16,865 nucleotides of DNA from Alphaproteobacteria bacterium (GTDB taxonomy: Bacteria; Pseudomonadota; Alphaproteobacteria; UBA6615): contig JAURLR010000086.1 of assembly GCA_030831135.1 (NCBI GenBank), positions 1 through 16,865 on the forward strand, in the 5' to 3' direction. Shown piece by piece: positions 7,970 through 15,553 of the stretch. The notes beneath the pieces were generated by a model. It had not been told where the DNA came from, did no database searches, and saw only the letters and a program-made list of their open reading frames with translations. The number at the start of each line of letters is the position of its first letter. Positions within the stretch are counted from its first letter, which is position 1. A program made the translations under genes and the position numbers.

Positions 7970-8766
7970 GGGGTGAATTGTTCTTTCAGAATCCGCTCTT
8001 CGAGATTGGTTTCGGGGTCGAACAGAAGCTGGAAACTGCGCGCACGATCCTCGCGGATCGTGACCTCGACCACATCACGCACCTCGAAATCGTCCGCCGT
8101 GGCGCTCACCGGGCGTTTCCCGGTGTCGTGAATCCGGAACACAACGTCCGCATCGTGGGGAAGCAAAGCACCGCGCCAGCGGCGGGGGCGGAAGGCACTG
8201 ATCGGGGTCAGCGCCAGAATTTCGGCGCTCAGCGGAATGATCGGTCCATGGGCCGAGAGGTTATAGGCCGTGCTGCCCGCCGGAGTTGAGACGAGCGCCC
8301 CGTCGCAGATCAGCTCTTCCATGCGGGTGACGCCATCGATGACAATCTCCAGCTTGGCAGCCTGATATGTCTGGCGCAGAAGAGAGACTTCGTTGATGGC
8401 GAGAGAATCGTGGATTTTGCCATCGCTCGTCCGGGCGATCATCTGCAGTGGATACAGCGTCACAGCCTGAGCTTTCGAGAGCCGCAGATCGAGGCCCTCA
8501 TTGCTGTAGTCGTTCATCAGGAACCCGACCGATCCGCGATTGAGACCGAAGACGGGTTTCTTGCTGTCGACGAAGCGCCGCAAGGCCTGCAGAACAAAGC
8601 CGTCGCCACCCAGCGCCACAATGACATCGGCGTCTTCAGGCGCCACATTGCTGTAGCGCGCACGAAGGTCCTTGAGTGCATCCTGAGCCGCGTCGAACTC
8701 GGCGGCCACGAAGGCAATATTCACCTTGCCGGTGGCGAAGGGGGAAGATGTTTTCGTTGCGGCCAC
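7966..8766 (-). CDS. nadK: NAD kinase
   Basis: ATP-dependent NAD kinase, which makes NADP in the cytosol. The 266-residue length suits alphaproteobacterial enzymes. Key motifs are GGDGF at 53-57 (catalytic Asp55; Phe replaces the common Thr), [10 protein letters not shown] (76-85), the INE motif in [11 protein letters not shown], and the nucleotide-binding [20 protein letters not shown]. It ends in a beta-rich segment including [16 protein letters not shown]. The start is a GTG at 8766: there is no in-frame ATG near it, and homology begins at KVNIAFVA about 13 residues later. A longer reading to 8961 runs into the neighbouring VOC gene's antisense and lacks conserved sequence, so it is rejected. 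The stop overlaps the next gene's GTG. Function is very secure; the start is moderately secure. Confidence 0.93.
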   Translation of the reverse strand: MAATKTSSPFATGKVNIAFVAAEFDAAQDALKDLRARYSNVAPEDADVIVALGGDGFVLQALRRFVDSKKPVFGLNRGSVGFLMNDYSNEGLDLRLSKAQAVTLYPLQMIARTSDGKIHDSLAINEVSLLRQTYQAAKLEIVIDGVTRMEELICDGALVSTPAGSTAYNLSAHGPIIPLSAEILALTPISAFRPRRWRGALLPHDADVVFRIHDTGKRPVSATADDFEVRDVVEVTIREDRARSFQLLFDPETNLEERILKEQFTP

Positions 8767-8873
8767 GTTATCGCTCGCAGGGCAGGGACGGCATCGGATG
8801 CCGGGATAACCCTGTTTATCGCACGGACAGGCCTTTGAACCAATCTGGTTCCAAGAAGCCCATTCCCCGGCGT

Positions 8874-9290
8874 TCAATCCGGTGCCGGGCCGTCGGGTGT
8901 GCCGATGCAGATGACATGGCCGTCCGGGTCCTGCAGATAAACCTCTTTCATGCCGTACCACTGCACCAGCGGCCCCTTGAGAATCCGGCCTTCGTCTGCC
9001 CGTTCCTGCACGGCACCCGGATCCATGCCGCGGAAATACACGGTTCCTGCAGGTATGGGGCGCTGGTCGGGTTGGAACACCGAAAGCTCGTCGGCGAGGC
9101 TTGCGTTGGTCTGGAGCATCAACTGACCGGACTCACATACCAGAAGTGCAAACACGGCCTGGCTCTCCTGGCCCGATTCCAGCATGTCGCGATCCGCCGA
9201 CATCATCATTGTGACCGTCATGCCGATCACCTCTCGGTAGAATGTGATCGAACGGTTCATTTCGGTCACCATCAGGTTCGGCACGATCAT
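8874..9290 (-). CDS. VOC superfamily protein (glyoxalase/bleomycin resistance type)
   Basis: A 138-residue single-domain vicinal oxygen chelate protein. [18 protein letters not shown] and YREVIGMTV form the opening beta-alpha-beta unit. The centre holds [13 protein letters not shown], and the end has [19 protein letters not shown] with the DPDGH turn. The position after the turn that usually carries a metal-binding glutamate reads Ile-Cys-Ile, so metal-dependent catalysis is doubtful and a ligand-binding role is possible. ATG 9290 is strongly supported by AAGGAG a few bases upstream. A longer open frame reaching 9572 has no conserved sequence before this Met and is rejected. It lies 107 bases upstream of nadK on the same strand and is divergent from the broken secreted-protein gene. 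Substrate unknown. Confidence 0.88.
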   Translation of the reverse strand: MIVPNLMVTEMNRSITFYREVIGMTVTMMMSADRDMLESGQESQAVFALLVCESGQLMLQTNASLADELSVFQPDQRPIPAGTVYFRGMDPGAVQERADEGRILKGPLVQWYGMKEVYLQDPDGHVICIGTPDGPAPD

Positions 9291-9391
9291 TGGTTGCGGT
9301 CTCCTTGGATGTCGGGCGATATGGCACAATTCAGGCGCAGAGTGTGCGCGTGTGCTGACGAGATGCGAGTGGCGCGTGAGAGGCGGGGAAG

Positions 9392-9904
9392 ATGTTGAAG
9401 TTCGGAAATCGGTTGGCTGTGATTGTGATGGTGCTGGGCAGCTCGTGGTATGGGGCGGCCTGGGCGCAGATAACGTCGGAAGACCGCCATGCTGGCTAAT
9501 ACTATCCCGAGCCCGAAACATCTGAGGTTTATGAGGCGCGCGTCCCGATTCTGCCGGGCAGCGACCGCACACGCCGCATCGGATTCGTGACGGTGATGAC
9601 CAACGAGATGCTGCAGAACCCCTATCCGCCGCAATTCGCGATTTTTGCCAAGGGTGTGGAGGCCGAAAAACTGATTATCACCGCGCTGCATGCCAACTCC
9701 TACAACACGCTTTACCGTGCGCGGGCATTGTTTGCGATGATGACGGCTCTTGCGCGCAACACGCGGCTGTTTCGCGAACACCCCAATGCCGATCACTACA
9801 CCTTCTTCGATCTGGCGCATTTGCTGGGTTTTGAACAGATCACTTTCACCGATGGCGAAACCTTCGCGCATCGCATTGAGCTGCGTGCGGCGACAGTTCG
9901 TTAG
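9392..9904 (+). pseudogene. Small secreted protein gene interrupted by an in-frame TAA
   Basis: From ATG 9392 (GAGAGG and GGGGA upstream) the frame encodes a signal peptide, MLKFGNRLAVIVMVLGSSWY then GAAWAQ, with likely cleavage after AWA. SEDRHAG follows, then TAA at 9497-9499 (codon 36). The same frame continues without a gap: YYPEPETSEVYEARVPILPG, then 120 more codons including PPQFAIFAKG, LYRARALFAMMTALAR and FTFFDLAHLLGFEQITFTDG, ending TAG at 9904. From memory, alphaproteobacterial homologues read RHAGYYYPEP here, so one base change from TAC or TAT explains the stop. Some homologues are labelled, probably wrongly, as molybdopterin-guanine dinucleotide biosynthesis protein A. No ATG, GTG or TTG precedes the conserved region after the stop; the first is GTG 9587. 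Probably a recent pseudogene or a sequence error. Confidence 0.78.
9497..9499 (+). other. In-frame premature TAA in the secreted-protein gene
   Basis: Codon 36 of the reading frame from 9392. The flanking codons are CAT GCT GGC before and TAC TAT CCC after, so the frame is unchanged across the stop. This is consistent with one substitution rather than an insertion or deletion. A tyrosine codon is the likely ancestral state, judged from the remembered family motif. Confidence 0.75.
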
Positions 9905-9912
9905 AGCATGCG

Positions 9913-11055
9913 CTAGGCACCCATCGCCCGCAGCACTCGCGCGATGTCGCGATGCCCGCCCTCGATGGCATAGTCGAGGGCCGATTTCCCGACCTCATCG
10001 GTTTCCGAAAGCGGGGTACCGGCATCGATCAGCAATCGCACGACATCCTGATGCCCGTTCCAGGCGGCACGCATCAAGGGGGTCAGCCCTTCATTGTCGG
10101 CAATCGCGGGGCGGGCGCCGTTCTCCAGCAGGCGGCGGACGATATCTGTATGGCCATTGCTGGCCGCCCATGACACCGCTGTCCGGCCTTCGTAATCGGC
10201 CACGTTCAGATCCGCATCAAGCTCGACCAGCAGGTCCACGACCTCCTGCTCACCGCGCCATGCGGCATTGATGACAGCGGTTCGTCCTGCCGTGTCGTTG
10301 CCTTCCAGATCGGCTCCGCGCGAAAGCAGTTCCGCGATTTTTGCGGTGTTGCCCGCGGCGGCGGCATCGAGCAGCTGATCGCGCAATCCGTCGCCGCCCG
10401 AACCGCGCGAGCGCGGCTGGGCCGTCGCGTCGAGCAATCGTCGGTATTCGCGCGCGAGCCGGCGGGAATCGACCACTTCGTATGGGGTCATCTGGCGCTC
10501 GAGGATCGGGATCATTTCATTGGCTTCCTCGCTGCCCTGTTTGGCGGCGAGATCGAAGAAGACATGGGCTTGCACCAGATCCTTGGGCACGATCCGCCCA
10601 TCGGCGAGCAGCGCACCGAGCATCAGCTGGGCTTCTTCATCCCCGCGCTCGGCGGCGTTGCGGAGCATCTCGACTAGTTCCTTGGGGTCGGCGCCGTCGA
10701 GCAGACCGAGGAGATAGCGCTTGGCAAGCGCCGTCTGCGCCTGGGCGAGGCCGGCTTCGGAGGCTTTTTCCAGAATGTCGTTTGTCTTGAGCTCGCCCAG
10801 ATCCGGGTTCCCGCCAATCGTTCCCAGAGGCTGGGGATTGGTCAGCGCACGTGCGAGGGTTTCGTTGTTTCCCGCGATCAGGGCAATGATCCTTGCGAGC
10901 GGATCGAGTTCGCCCCGCAGGCGCGCTGATTGATCGCGCGGCCCTGCGTCCGGCGCGCGGAATTGTTGTCCGTCTTCGAGGGCTGCGACCTGTGTACCGG
11001 GAATGCTCTGGGTTTCGGGTTGCGCGGCATCCTGAACGCCGTCTTCACGCGAGCC
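9913..11055 (-). pseudogene. Sel1-repeat and ankyrin-repeat C-terminal part of a gene split by an in-frame TAA
   Basis: This frame directly continues the gene at 11056-12330 after its TAA. The first 129 codons contain no ATG, GTG or TTG, yet include structured protein: a helical stretch with LEKASEAGLAQAQTALAKRY, the start of a Sel1 (TPR-like) repeat. The first possible start, ATG 10668, cuts into that repeat. From it 251 residues follow: the second Sel1 unit (NAAERGDEEAQLMLGALLAD, then HVFFDLAAKQGSEEA) and about five ankyrin units (residues 95-250), for example GRTAVSWAASNGHTDIVRRL and GLTPLMRAAWNGHQDVVRLL. Both repeat types mediate protein-protein contacts. The frame ends TAG at 9913, 8 bases from the stop of the convergent broken gene. 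A truncated protein could be made from ATG 10668, but a split gene is the better explanation. Confidence 0.78.
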
Positions 11056-11058
11056 TTA
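11056..11058 (-). other. In-frame TAA separating the membrane/linker part from the Sel1-ankyrin part
   Basis: Codon 425 counted from ATG 12330. The codons read GAG TTT CGC TAA GGC TCG CGT GAA, and the frame stays open for a further 380 codons. No start codon of the ATG/GTG/TTG type follows until 10668 and no ribosome binding site is apparent near the stop. A single substitution from a sense codon (for example CAA, GAA or AAA) would restore an 805-residue protein. Confidence 0.75.
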
Positions 11059-12330
11059 GCGAAACTCGGAATCTTGTGAAACAGTCTCGCTCGCGTTCAG
11101 GTTGCCTTCGGCGACCTGCACGAAGTTCTGTGCATCCGGGTTGTTGGGGCCGCGTTCTGTATCGACGTCTTCCTTCAGACCGCTCGCCAGTCCGCCAATC
11201 CGGGACAGGGCTCGACCGCGTTCCTCGGGTTCGAGCAGTTCATCGGCATCGTCACGTCGATCGGCCCGGGTTCTGAGTCCGTCAATGGTCTTGGCGGGCG
11301 CGGTGATCTCGATCTCGGGCCGGGGCTCAAGGTCGTCCGGCAAAGGCAGTTCGGCGGTTAGGTCATTGTCCTGATCGGGTAGCCCGGGCTGCCCGATTGC
11401 GGATTCAATGGTCGTGCTCTCGTCAACACGCAGCCGGCCGCCGGATTCCTGATCTTCAGGCGTGATCGCTGTTGTTGTCTGAACCGACGCCAGTGAGGCT
11501 TCATCTGCGATGGGCAATTCATCCGGGCTGATACCGGGGATATCGGTTTGCAAGGCTGCCGCGGTGCCTGGCGGGGATGGGTCCCCCTGATTTGGCGCGA
11601 CGGCCCGGTTGGCCTCGGTCTCGCTCTTTCGTCCTGCATCGGTTTCGCCGTCTTCAAGGCCAAGGGGATCGCCGCTGCGTGGTTCGTCCTTTGCAGGAAG
11701 TGCATCTTCGGGTGCCAGTGCCGCAACTTCGGGTGGGAGCTCGCCATCGGTTTTCGAGGCAACGGGCGCCGGGATATCGCTGTTGCCCTTCTCGCGTGCC
11801 GGGTCGGCTTCGGTGATATCCTGATCGGGCCGGGGTTCGGGGCGCAGATTGACGAAAATTACGATCTCGCGGGTGGCTTCACCGGGTTCATCAGCTTCCC
11901 CGGTATCGCCCTGATCTTCGAGCGTTCCCTCTGCCGCAGCTTCGAGGACCGGGTCAGAACCCTGTCCCGCGCCGCCGACCGGTACATCGGTCTTCGGGGC
12001 TTCGTTGGGGCTGCCGAAGCGGGTATCGGTCTGGTCGGCATCGCCAACTTCGTCAAAGCCGAATTCGCCGCTGGTATCGGTATCGACTGTGTTGTCGGTG
12101 TCGAGACCGGAGGTGGTTTTCTTGTCCTCGGCTTCGTCGGATCTGCGAGTCAGCGCGCCGCTGGTGAACTTGCTCTGGAAATCACTGGCCTCGCCATAGG
12201 TCAGCACATCCTGCGCCGGGCCCTTGCCGAAGCGGTCGCCAAACGCCAGTTCGATGGCCGGCAGCGTGAAGAGCGATGCCGCCACGATGACCACGTGAAC
12301 GACCCCCGATGTTCCGGCAGAGAAATACAT
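11056..12330 (-). CDS. Membrane-anchored protein with long acidic disordered region (N-terminal part of a split Sel1/ankyrin protein)
   Basis: 424 residues from ATG 12330. A single hydrophobic segment (about residues 9-30, GVVHVVIVAASLFTLPAIEL) near the N-terminus suggests a signal anchor. The remaining ~390 residues are rich in Asp, Glu, Pro, Gly, Ser and Thr, with no recognisable fold, like the extended periplasmic linkers of TonB/TolA-type or scaffold proteins. REIVIFVNLRPEPRPDQ near the middle is the most ordered-looking part. The gene begins 18 bases after the moaA stop; GGAG lies 14-17 bases and GGGA about 5 bases before the ATG. Moreover moaA, this gene and the downstream fragment share one reading frame. 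The TAA end is probably premature, the intact product being about 805 residues. No function is recognised. Confidence 0.72.
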   Translation of the reverse strand: MYFSAGTSGVVHVVIVAASLFTLPAIELAFGDRFGKGPAQDVLTYGEASDFQSKFTSGALTRRSDEAEDKKTTSGLDTDNTVDTDTSGEFGFDEVGDADQTDTRFGSPNEAPKTDVPVGGAGQGSDPVLEAAAEGTLEDQGDTGEADEPGEATREIVIFVNLRPEPRPDQDITEADPAREKGNSDIPAPVASKTDGELPPEVAALAPEDALPAKDEPRSGDPLGLEDGETDAGRKSETEANRAVAPNQGDPSPPGTAAALQTDIPGISPDELPIADEASLASVQTTTAITPEDQESGGRLRVDESTTIESAIGQPGLPDQDNDLTAELPLPDDLEPRPEIEITAPAKTIDGLRTRADRRDDADELLEPEERGRALSRIGGLASGLKEDVDTERGPNNPDAQNFVQVAEGNLNASETVSQDSEFR

Positions 12331-12348
12331 CGCGGTCCCGTTGACTCC

Positions 12349-13371
12349 TTAGCCGCCCGTCACACTCATGTGACGGCCCACGGCGGGTGCGTTCTGGCGA
12401 CGGTCGATGATGAAGTCATGGCCCTTGGGCTTGCGCCCGATCGCCTCGTGAATGGCATCAGTCAACGGGCCGTTATCCTCGCTCGCACGCAGCGGCGCGC
12501 GCAGATCCGCCGCGTCCTCCTGACCCAGGCACATGAAAAGCGTGCCGGTGCAGGTCAGGCGCACCCGGTTGCAGGCTTCGCAGAAATTATGGGTGAGCGG
12601 CGTGATGAACCCGATCCGCTGGCCGGTTTCCGCGATATCAAAATAGCGTGCCGGCCCGCCGGTTGCGTGATCGGATTCGGTCAGGGTCCAGCGCTTGGCC
12701 AGATCGCCACGAACCATCGACAGGGGCAGATACTGGTCAAGGCGCTGTTCGCCGATCTCGCCCAGTGGCATCACCTCGATGAAGGTCAGGTCGAACCCGC
12801 ATTCGCCACACCAGTTGAGCAGGCGGTCGAATTCGTCATCATTCACACCGCGCAGGGCGACGGTGTTGATCTTGATGGCAAGGCCTGCCGCACGCGCGGT
12901 GGCAATGCCGTCGAGAACCTTGTCGAGATCACCCCATCGGGTGATGGCCTTGAACTTGGACGGGTCCAGCGTGTCGAGGGAAATATTGATCCGCTTGATC
13001 CCGGCATCGGCCAGCTCGTCGGCATAGCGCGCAAGCTGGGTCCCGTTGGAGGTCAGCGTCAACTCATCGAGCGCGCCGGAATCCAGATGGCGCCCCAGAC
13101 GCCGGATCAGCCACATGATGTTCTTGCGTACGAGAGGCTCGCCGCCGGTCAGACGCAGTTTGCGCACGCCCATCTCAACGAATGTGCTGCACATCCGGTC
13201 GAGTTCTTCGAGGGAAAGCACCTCGGATTTGGGCAGGAAGGTCATGTCTTCGGCCATGCAGTAGACGCAGCGAAGATCGCAGCGATCCGTGACGGAGACA
13301 CGTAGATAGTTGATCTGCCGTTCAAACGGATCAACCAGGGTTGTCGCAATTTGTGAGGTCTCAGTGTTCAT
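12349..13371 (-). CDS. moaA: GTP 3',8-cyclase (molybdenum cofactor biosynthesis protein A)
   Basis: Radical-SAM enzyme that converts GTP to 3',8-cyclo-7,8-dihydro-GTP, the first step of molybdopterin synthesis, in the cytosol. The 340-residue length is normal. The N-terminal radical-SAM cluster is C31, C35 and C38 in [13 protein letters not shown]. The SAM-binding [11 protein letters not shown] follows. The second 4Fe-4S cluster is CxxCx13C at C264, C267 and C281, within [12 protein letters not shown] and FMCLG. The protein ends in the universally conserved Gly-Gly, immediately followed by TAA. ATG 13371 is preferred over a GTG two codons upstream. It is divergent from an HTH molybdate/tungstate-type regulator and near tungstate transport genes, which fits a Mo/W cofactor context. 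Confidence 0.96.
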   Translation of the reverse strand: MNTETSQIATTLVDPFERQINYLRVSVTDRCDLRCVYCMAEDMTFLPKSEVLSLEELDRMCSTFVEMGVRKLRLTGGEPLVRKNIMWLIRRLGRHLDSGALDELTLTSNGTQLARYADELADAGIKRINISLDTLDPSKFKAITRWGDLDKVLDGIATARAAGLAIKINTVALRGVNDDEFDRLLNWCGECGFDLTFIEVMPLGEIGEQRLDQYLPLSMVRGDLAKRWTLTESDHATGGPARYFDIAETGQRIGFITPLTHNFCEACNRVRLTCTGTLFMCLGQEDAADLRAPLRASEDNGPLTDAIHEAIGRKPKGHDFIIDRRQNAPAVGRHMSVTGG

Positions 13372-13524
13372 GGGCACTTATGTAGTACGTTTTGCGAACG
13401 GAATGTAGGGGCGCTGCAGAACCTTTGGCCCTTTTTGGTGAATACCGACATACTCATGCAGGTTTTTGCGCGCCACACGTCAAAAAAACAGGGCGAGCGG
13501 CACAACGGTATGGAGGCATGATCC
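13372..13524. promoter_or_regulatory. Divergent intergenic region between moaA and the HTH regulator
   Basis: 153 bases separate two divergent starts, so it must hold the promoters for both unless either is read from elsewhere. GGAGG at 13512-13516 is the ribosome binding site that selects the GTG start of the regulator. A short imperfect palindrome, CGTT-TTGCG-AACG, lies at 13388-13400 and is a weak operator candidate. I could not identify convincing -35/-10 pairs and see no molybdenum-cofactor riboswitch fold. Confidence 0.35.
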
Positions 13525-14412
13525 GTGCCAGAAATGATGACGACCCGGGAGGTCGCGGATTATCTGCGGGTCAAGGAACGCAAGATATATGACCTGATCC
13601 GCCAGGATGCGATCCCCTGTGCCCGGGTTTCGGGAAAATGGCTGTTTCCCAAGGCATTGATCGATCGCTGGGTCCTCCAGAGTGTCCAGGGCGGCGGGGT
13701 GGCGGCAAAGCCGGTTCCGCCGGTGATCGCGGGCAGTCATGATCCGCTGCTCGACTGGGCCATCCGCGAGAGCGGATCGGCGCTGGCCTTCCTGTCCGGC
13801 GGCAGCCTGGATGGCCTGCAGCGCGTCGCCGATGGTGCCGCAGCGTTGTGCGGCGCGCATATGCGTGATGCCGAGACCGGAACCTACAATATTCCGTGGG
13901 TTGAGCGGATCCTTGCCGGCAGTGATGTGGTGGTGATTGCCTGGGCGAGGCGCCAGCAGGGGCTGGTGGTTGCGCCGGGAAATCCGCTCGGGATCAGAAT
14001 CATCGCGGATCTGGCTCGTGGTCCCCGTGTTGTCCGCCGGCAGGAGGGTGCGGGGAGCCGCCTGCTTCTCGAGCAGCTGCTTGCGGAGGAAGGGTGCGAC
14101 CCTGAGGCGCTCGTCTATGCTGAGGGCATTGCGCGGACCGAGGCCGATCTGGGGGCCATGATCGTCGATGGCAAAGCCGATGCCGGGCTGGCCATCGGTG
14201 CGGCGGCCTCCATGTTCCGGCTCGATTTCATGCCGCTCCACGAAGAACGCTTCGACCTGATCGTGCGACGTCGTGAGTTCTTTGAGCCGCCGGTTCAGGC
14301 CTTGCTGGCCTTTGCGCGCAGCCCGGCATTCGAAATCCGGGCCGGTGAACTTGGCGGGTACGATGTGTCGTCTACTGGCGCGGTGGTTTGGAACGGGGTG
14401 TCGGCACCGTAA
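13525..14412 (+). CDS. HTH regulator with periplasmic-binding-like ligand domain (probable molybdate/tungstate-responsive)
   Basis: 295 residues. An excisionase/MerR-type helix-turn-helix occupies about 5-52: TTREVADYLRVKERKIYDLI, then ARVSGKWLFPKALIDRWV. A PBP-like domain (PF12727-type, related to molybdate-binding proteins) runs from about 80 to the end, with SGGSLDGLQ, YNIPW, RQEGAGSRLLLEQLL and the terminal GYDVSSTGAVVWNG. Such one-component regulators commonly sit beside tungstate or molybdate uptake genes and sense the oxyanion or a related ligand. Start: GTG 13525, with GGAGG 8 bases upstream; ATG 13534 would leave too long a spacing. The 3' end overlaps the convergent PF04392 gene by 41 bases. 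The domain call is firm; the ligand is inferred from context. Confidence 0.88.
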   Translation: MPEMMTTREVADYLRVKERKIYDLIRQDAIPCARVSGKWLFPKALIDRWVLQSVQGGGVAAKPVPPVIAGSHDPLLDWAIRESGSALAFLSGGSLDGLQRVADGAAALCGAHMRDAETGTYNIPWVERILAGSDVVVIAWARRQQGLVVAPGNPLGIRIIADLARGPRVVRRQEGAGSRLLLEQLLAEEGCDPEALVYAEGIARTEADLGAMIVDGKADAGLAIGAAASMFRLDFMPLHEERFDLIVRRREFFEPPVQALLAFARSPAFEIRAGELGGYDVSSTGAVVWNGVSAP

Positions 14413-15478
14413 TGCCGCGCACCACGCCCAGTGGGGCAGGGGCGTCGGGGATTGCGGGCTTGATCCGGGGGCGCGGTCCGGCATCCTCGGCCCAGTCGAT
14501 GACCGAGCGCCGTTGTTCGGCTAGCGCCGTTTCGATGATGTCGATATTGAGCACAGCCTTGGCCTCTTCATTGAGGATCAGGTGGGAGGCCCGCGCACGT
14601 TCGAAGGGCACCCGCGCTGCCGAGGGGTCTTCGAGAATATTGGCGACCAGATCGCCGAGCTGCTGCCCGATCCCGTAGGGTTCGATCACCATGGCGGCGA
14701 GTGCACCGCGCACCACGCTGTCTTCCTCGCTGGCAAACAGCCGCAATTTCTGCTGACGCGCGGCGGCGACCAGCGCCTCGACCGGGGCGCCAGGCAGAAG
14801 CTGGCGGTCGAGCAGCATGACGGTTGTCTCCGGTTCGATCGTCCCAAGCTCCTCGCCCACGGCGTTGCGGCGGATCGAGACCGGGATCGGGATGACTGTC
14901 AGGTCGAAACTCCGGGCGGCGGCAACCATGTCCTGAAGCTGGGTTGAGATGCTGCCGCGTTCGGGGTCCACGGGAACGGCGACGGCCCGGATTTCGGGTG
15001 CCAGCAAGCGGATCAGGGACAGCTGGTCGTCCTTTGTGTCGCTCTCGGCGATGCCGGTCACGGCGCGTCGGCGATGGTCCTTGCCGATCTGCAGGGCCTG
15101 TTGCATCGACACACCCGCGCCGATGATGGGAATACGGGTCCGGTTCTTCAGCGCAGCCTCGATGGACGGGCTTGTGATTGCGACGATCGCGCGGACATTC
15201 TGCCCGGTGAATTCGCGCACCACCTCGGCCGCGCGCGCCGTATCGGCAGTGCTGTCCCGGATCAGGAACTCGATGGGCTGGCCCGGTCGGAAATTGCGTT
15301 CGGCCAGCCGGTCGCGCAGGCCGTCGACAACGGCCTGGATTTCGGCACTGAAGGTGATCGCGGTAATGCCGATCTTGGGTGGAGTCCGGTCGGGGGACTG
15401 CGCTCCGGCCTGGGGTGCGGGCAGGAATGCAACCCACAGCGACAACGCCAGTATCAGTGTTGAAGTGACGCGCAACAT
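14372..15478 (-). CDS. PF04392-type ABC transporter substrate-binding protein
   Basis: 368-residue secreted binding protein. The N-terminal signal peptide is MLRVTSTLILALSLWVAFLP followed by APQAGAQ, with likely cleavage after AGA. The body has the two-lobed layout of the PF04392 family: KIGITAITFSAEIQAVVDGL opening, DSTADTARAAEVVREF, VRAIVAITSPSIEAALKN and IPIIGAGVS in lobe 1, and LRLFASEEDSVVRGALAAM and EPYGIGQQLGDLVANIL in lobe 2. In some relatives this family binds tryptophan or other small organic ligands; nothing here fixes the ligand. It follows tupA by 75 bases on the same strand. No cognate permease or ATPase lies downstream in the window. It may use the Tup permease, a distant transporter, or work as a sensor. 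The 3' end overlaps the regulator gene. Confidence 0.86.
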   Translation of the reverse strand: MLRVTSTLILALSLWVAFLPAPQAGAQSPDRTPPKIGITAITFSAEIQAVVDGLRDRLAERNFRPGQPIEFLIRDSTADTARAAEVVREFTGQNVRAIVAITSPSIEAALKNRTRIPIIGAGVSMQQALQIGKDHRRRAVTGIAESDTKDDQLSLIRLLAPEIRAVAVPVDPERGSISTQLQDMVAAARSFDLTVIPIPVSIRRNAVGEELGTIEPETTVMLLDRQLLPGAPVEALVAAARQQKLRLFASEEDSVVRGALAAMVIEPYGIGQQLGDLVANILEDPSAARVPFERARASHLILNEEAKAVLNIDIIETALAEQRRSVIDWAEDAGPRPRIKPAIPDAPAPLGVVRGITVPTPRSKPPRQ

Positions 15479-15553
15479 GGCAACCCTGCCTGATGAACCG
15501 GAGCGACAGGGTGACGATCCCCGCTGCAGGCGTCAATCGCCAGTGGCTATTGT

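Noticed and set aside
8789..8803. Inverted repeat CGGCATC-G-GATGCCG just upstream of nadK
   Set aside because: A one-base loop and no T tract make it neither a terminator nor a clear operator; likely chance.
9392..12330. Stop-codon reassignment (TAA as sense) as the explanation for both interrupted genes
   Set aside because: MoaA's conserved C-terminal Gly-Gly is followed directly by TAA, and two other genes also end naturally in TAA.
11548..13305. A 585-codon open frame on the + strand, antisense to moaA and the split gene
   Set aside because: It lies opposite well-supported coding sequence (moaA), shows no recognisable domain and is the kind of long antisense frame common in GC-rich DNA.
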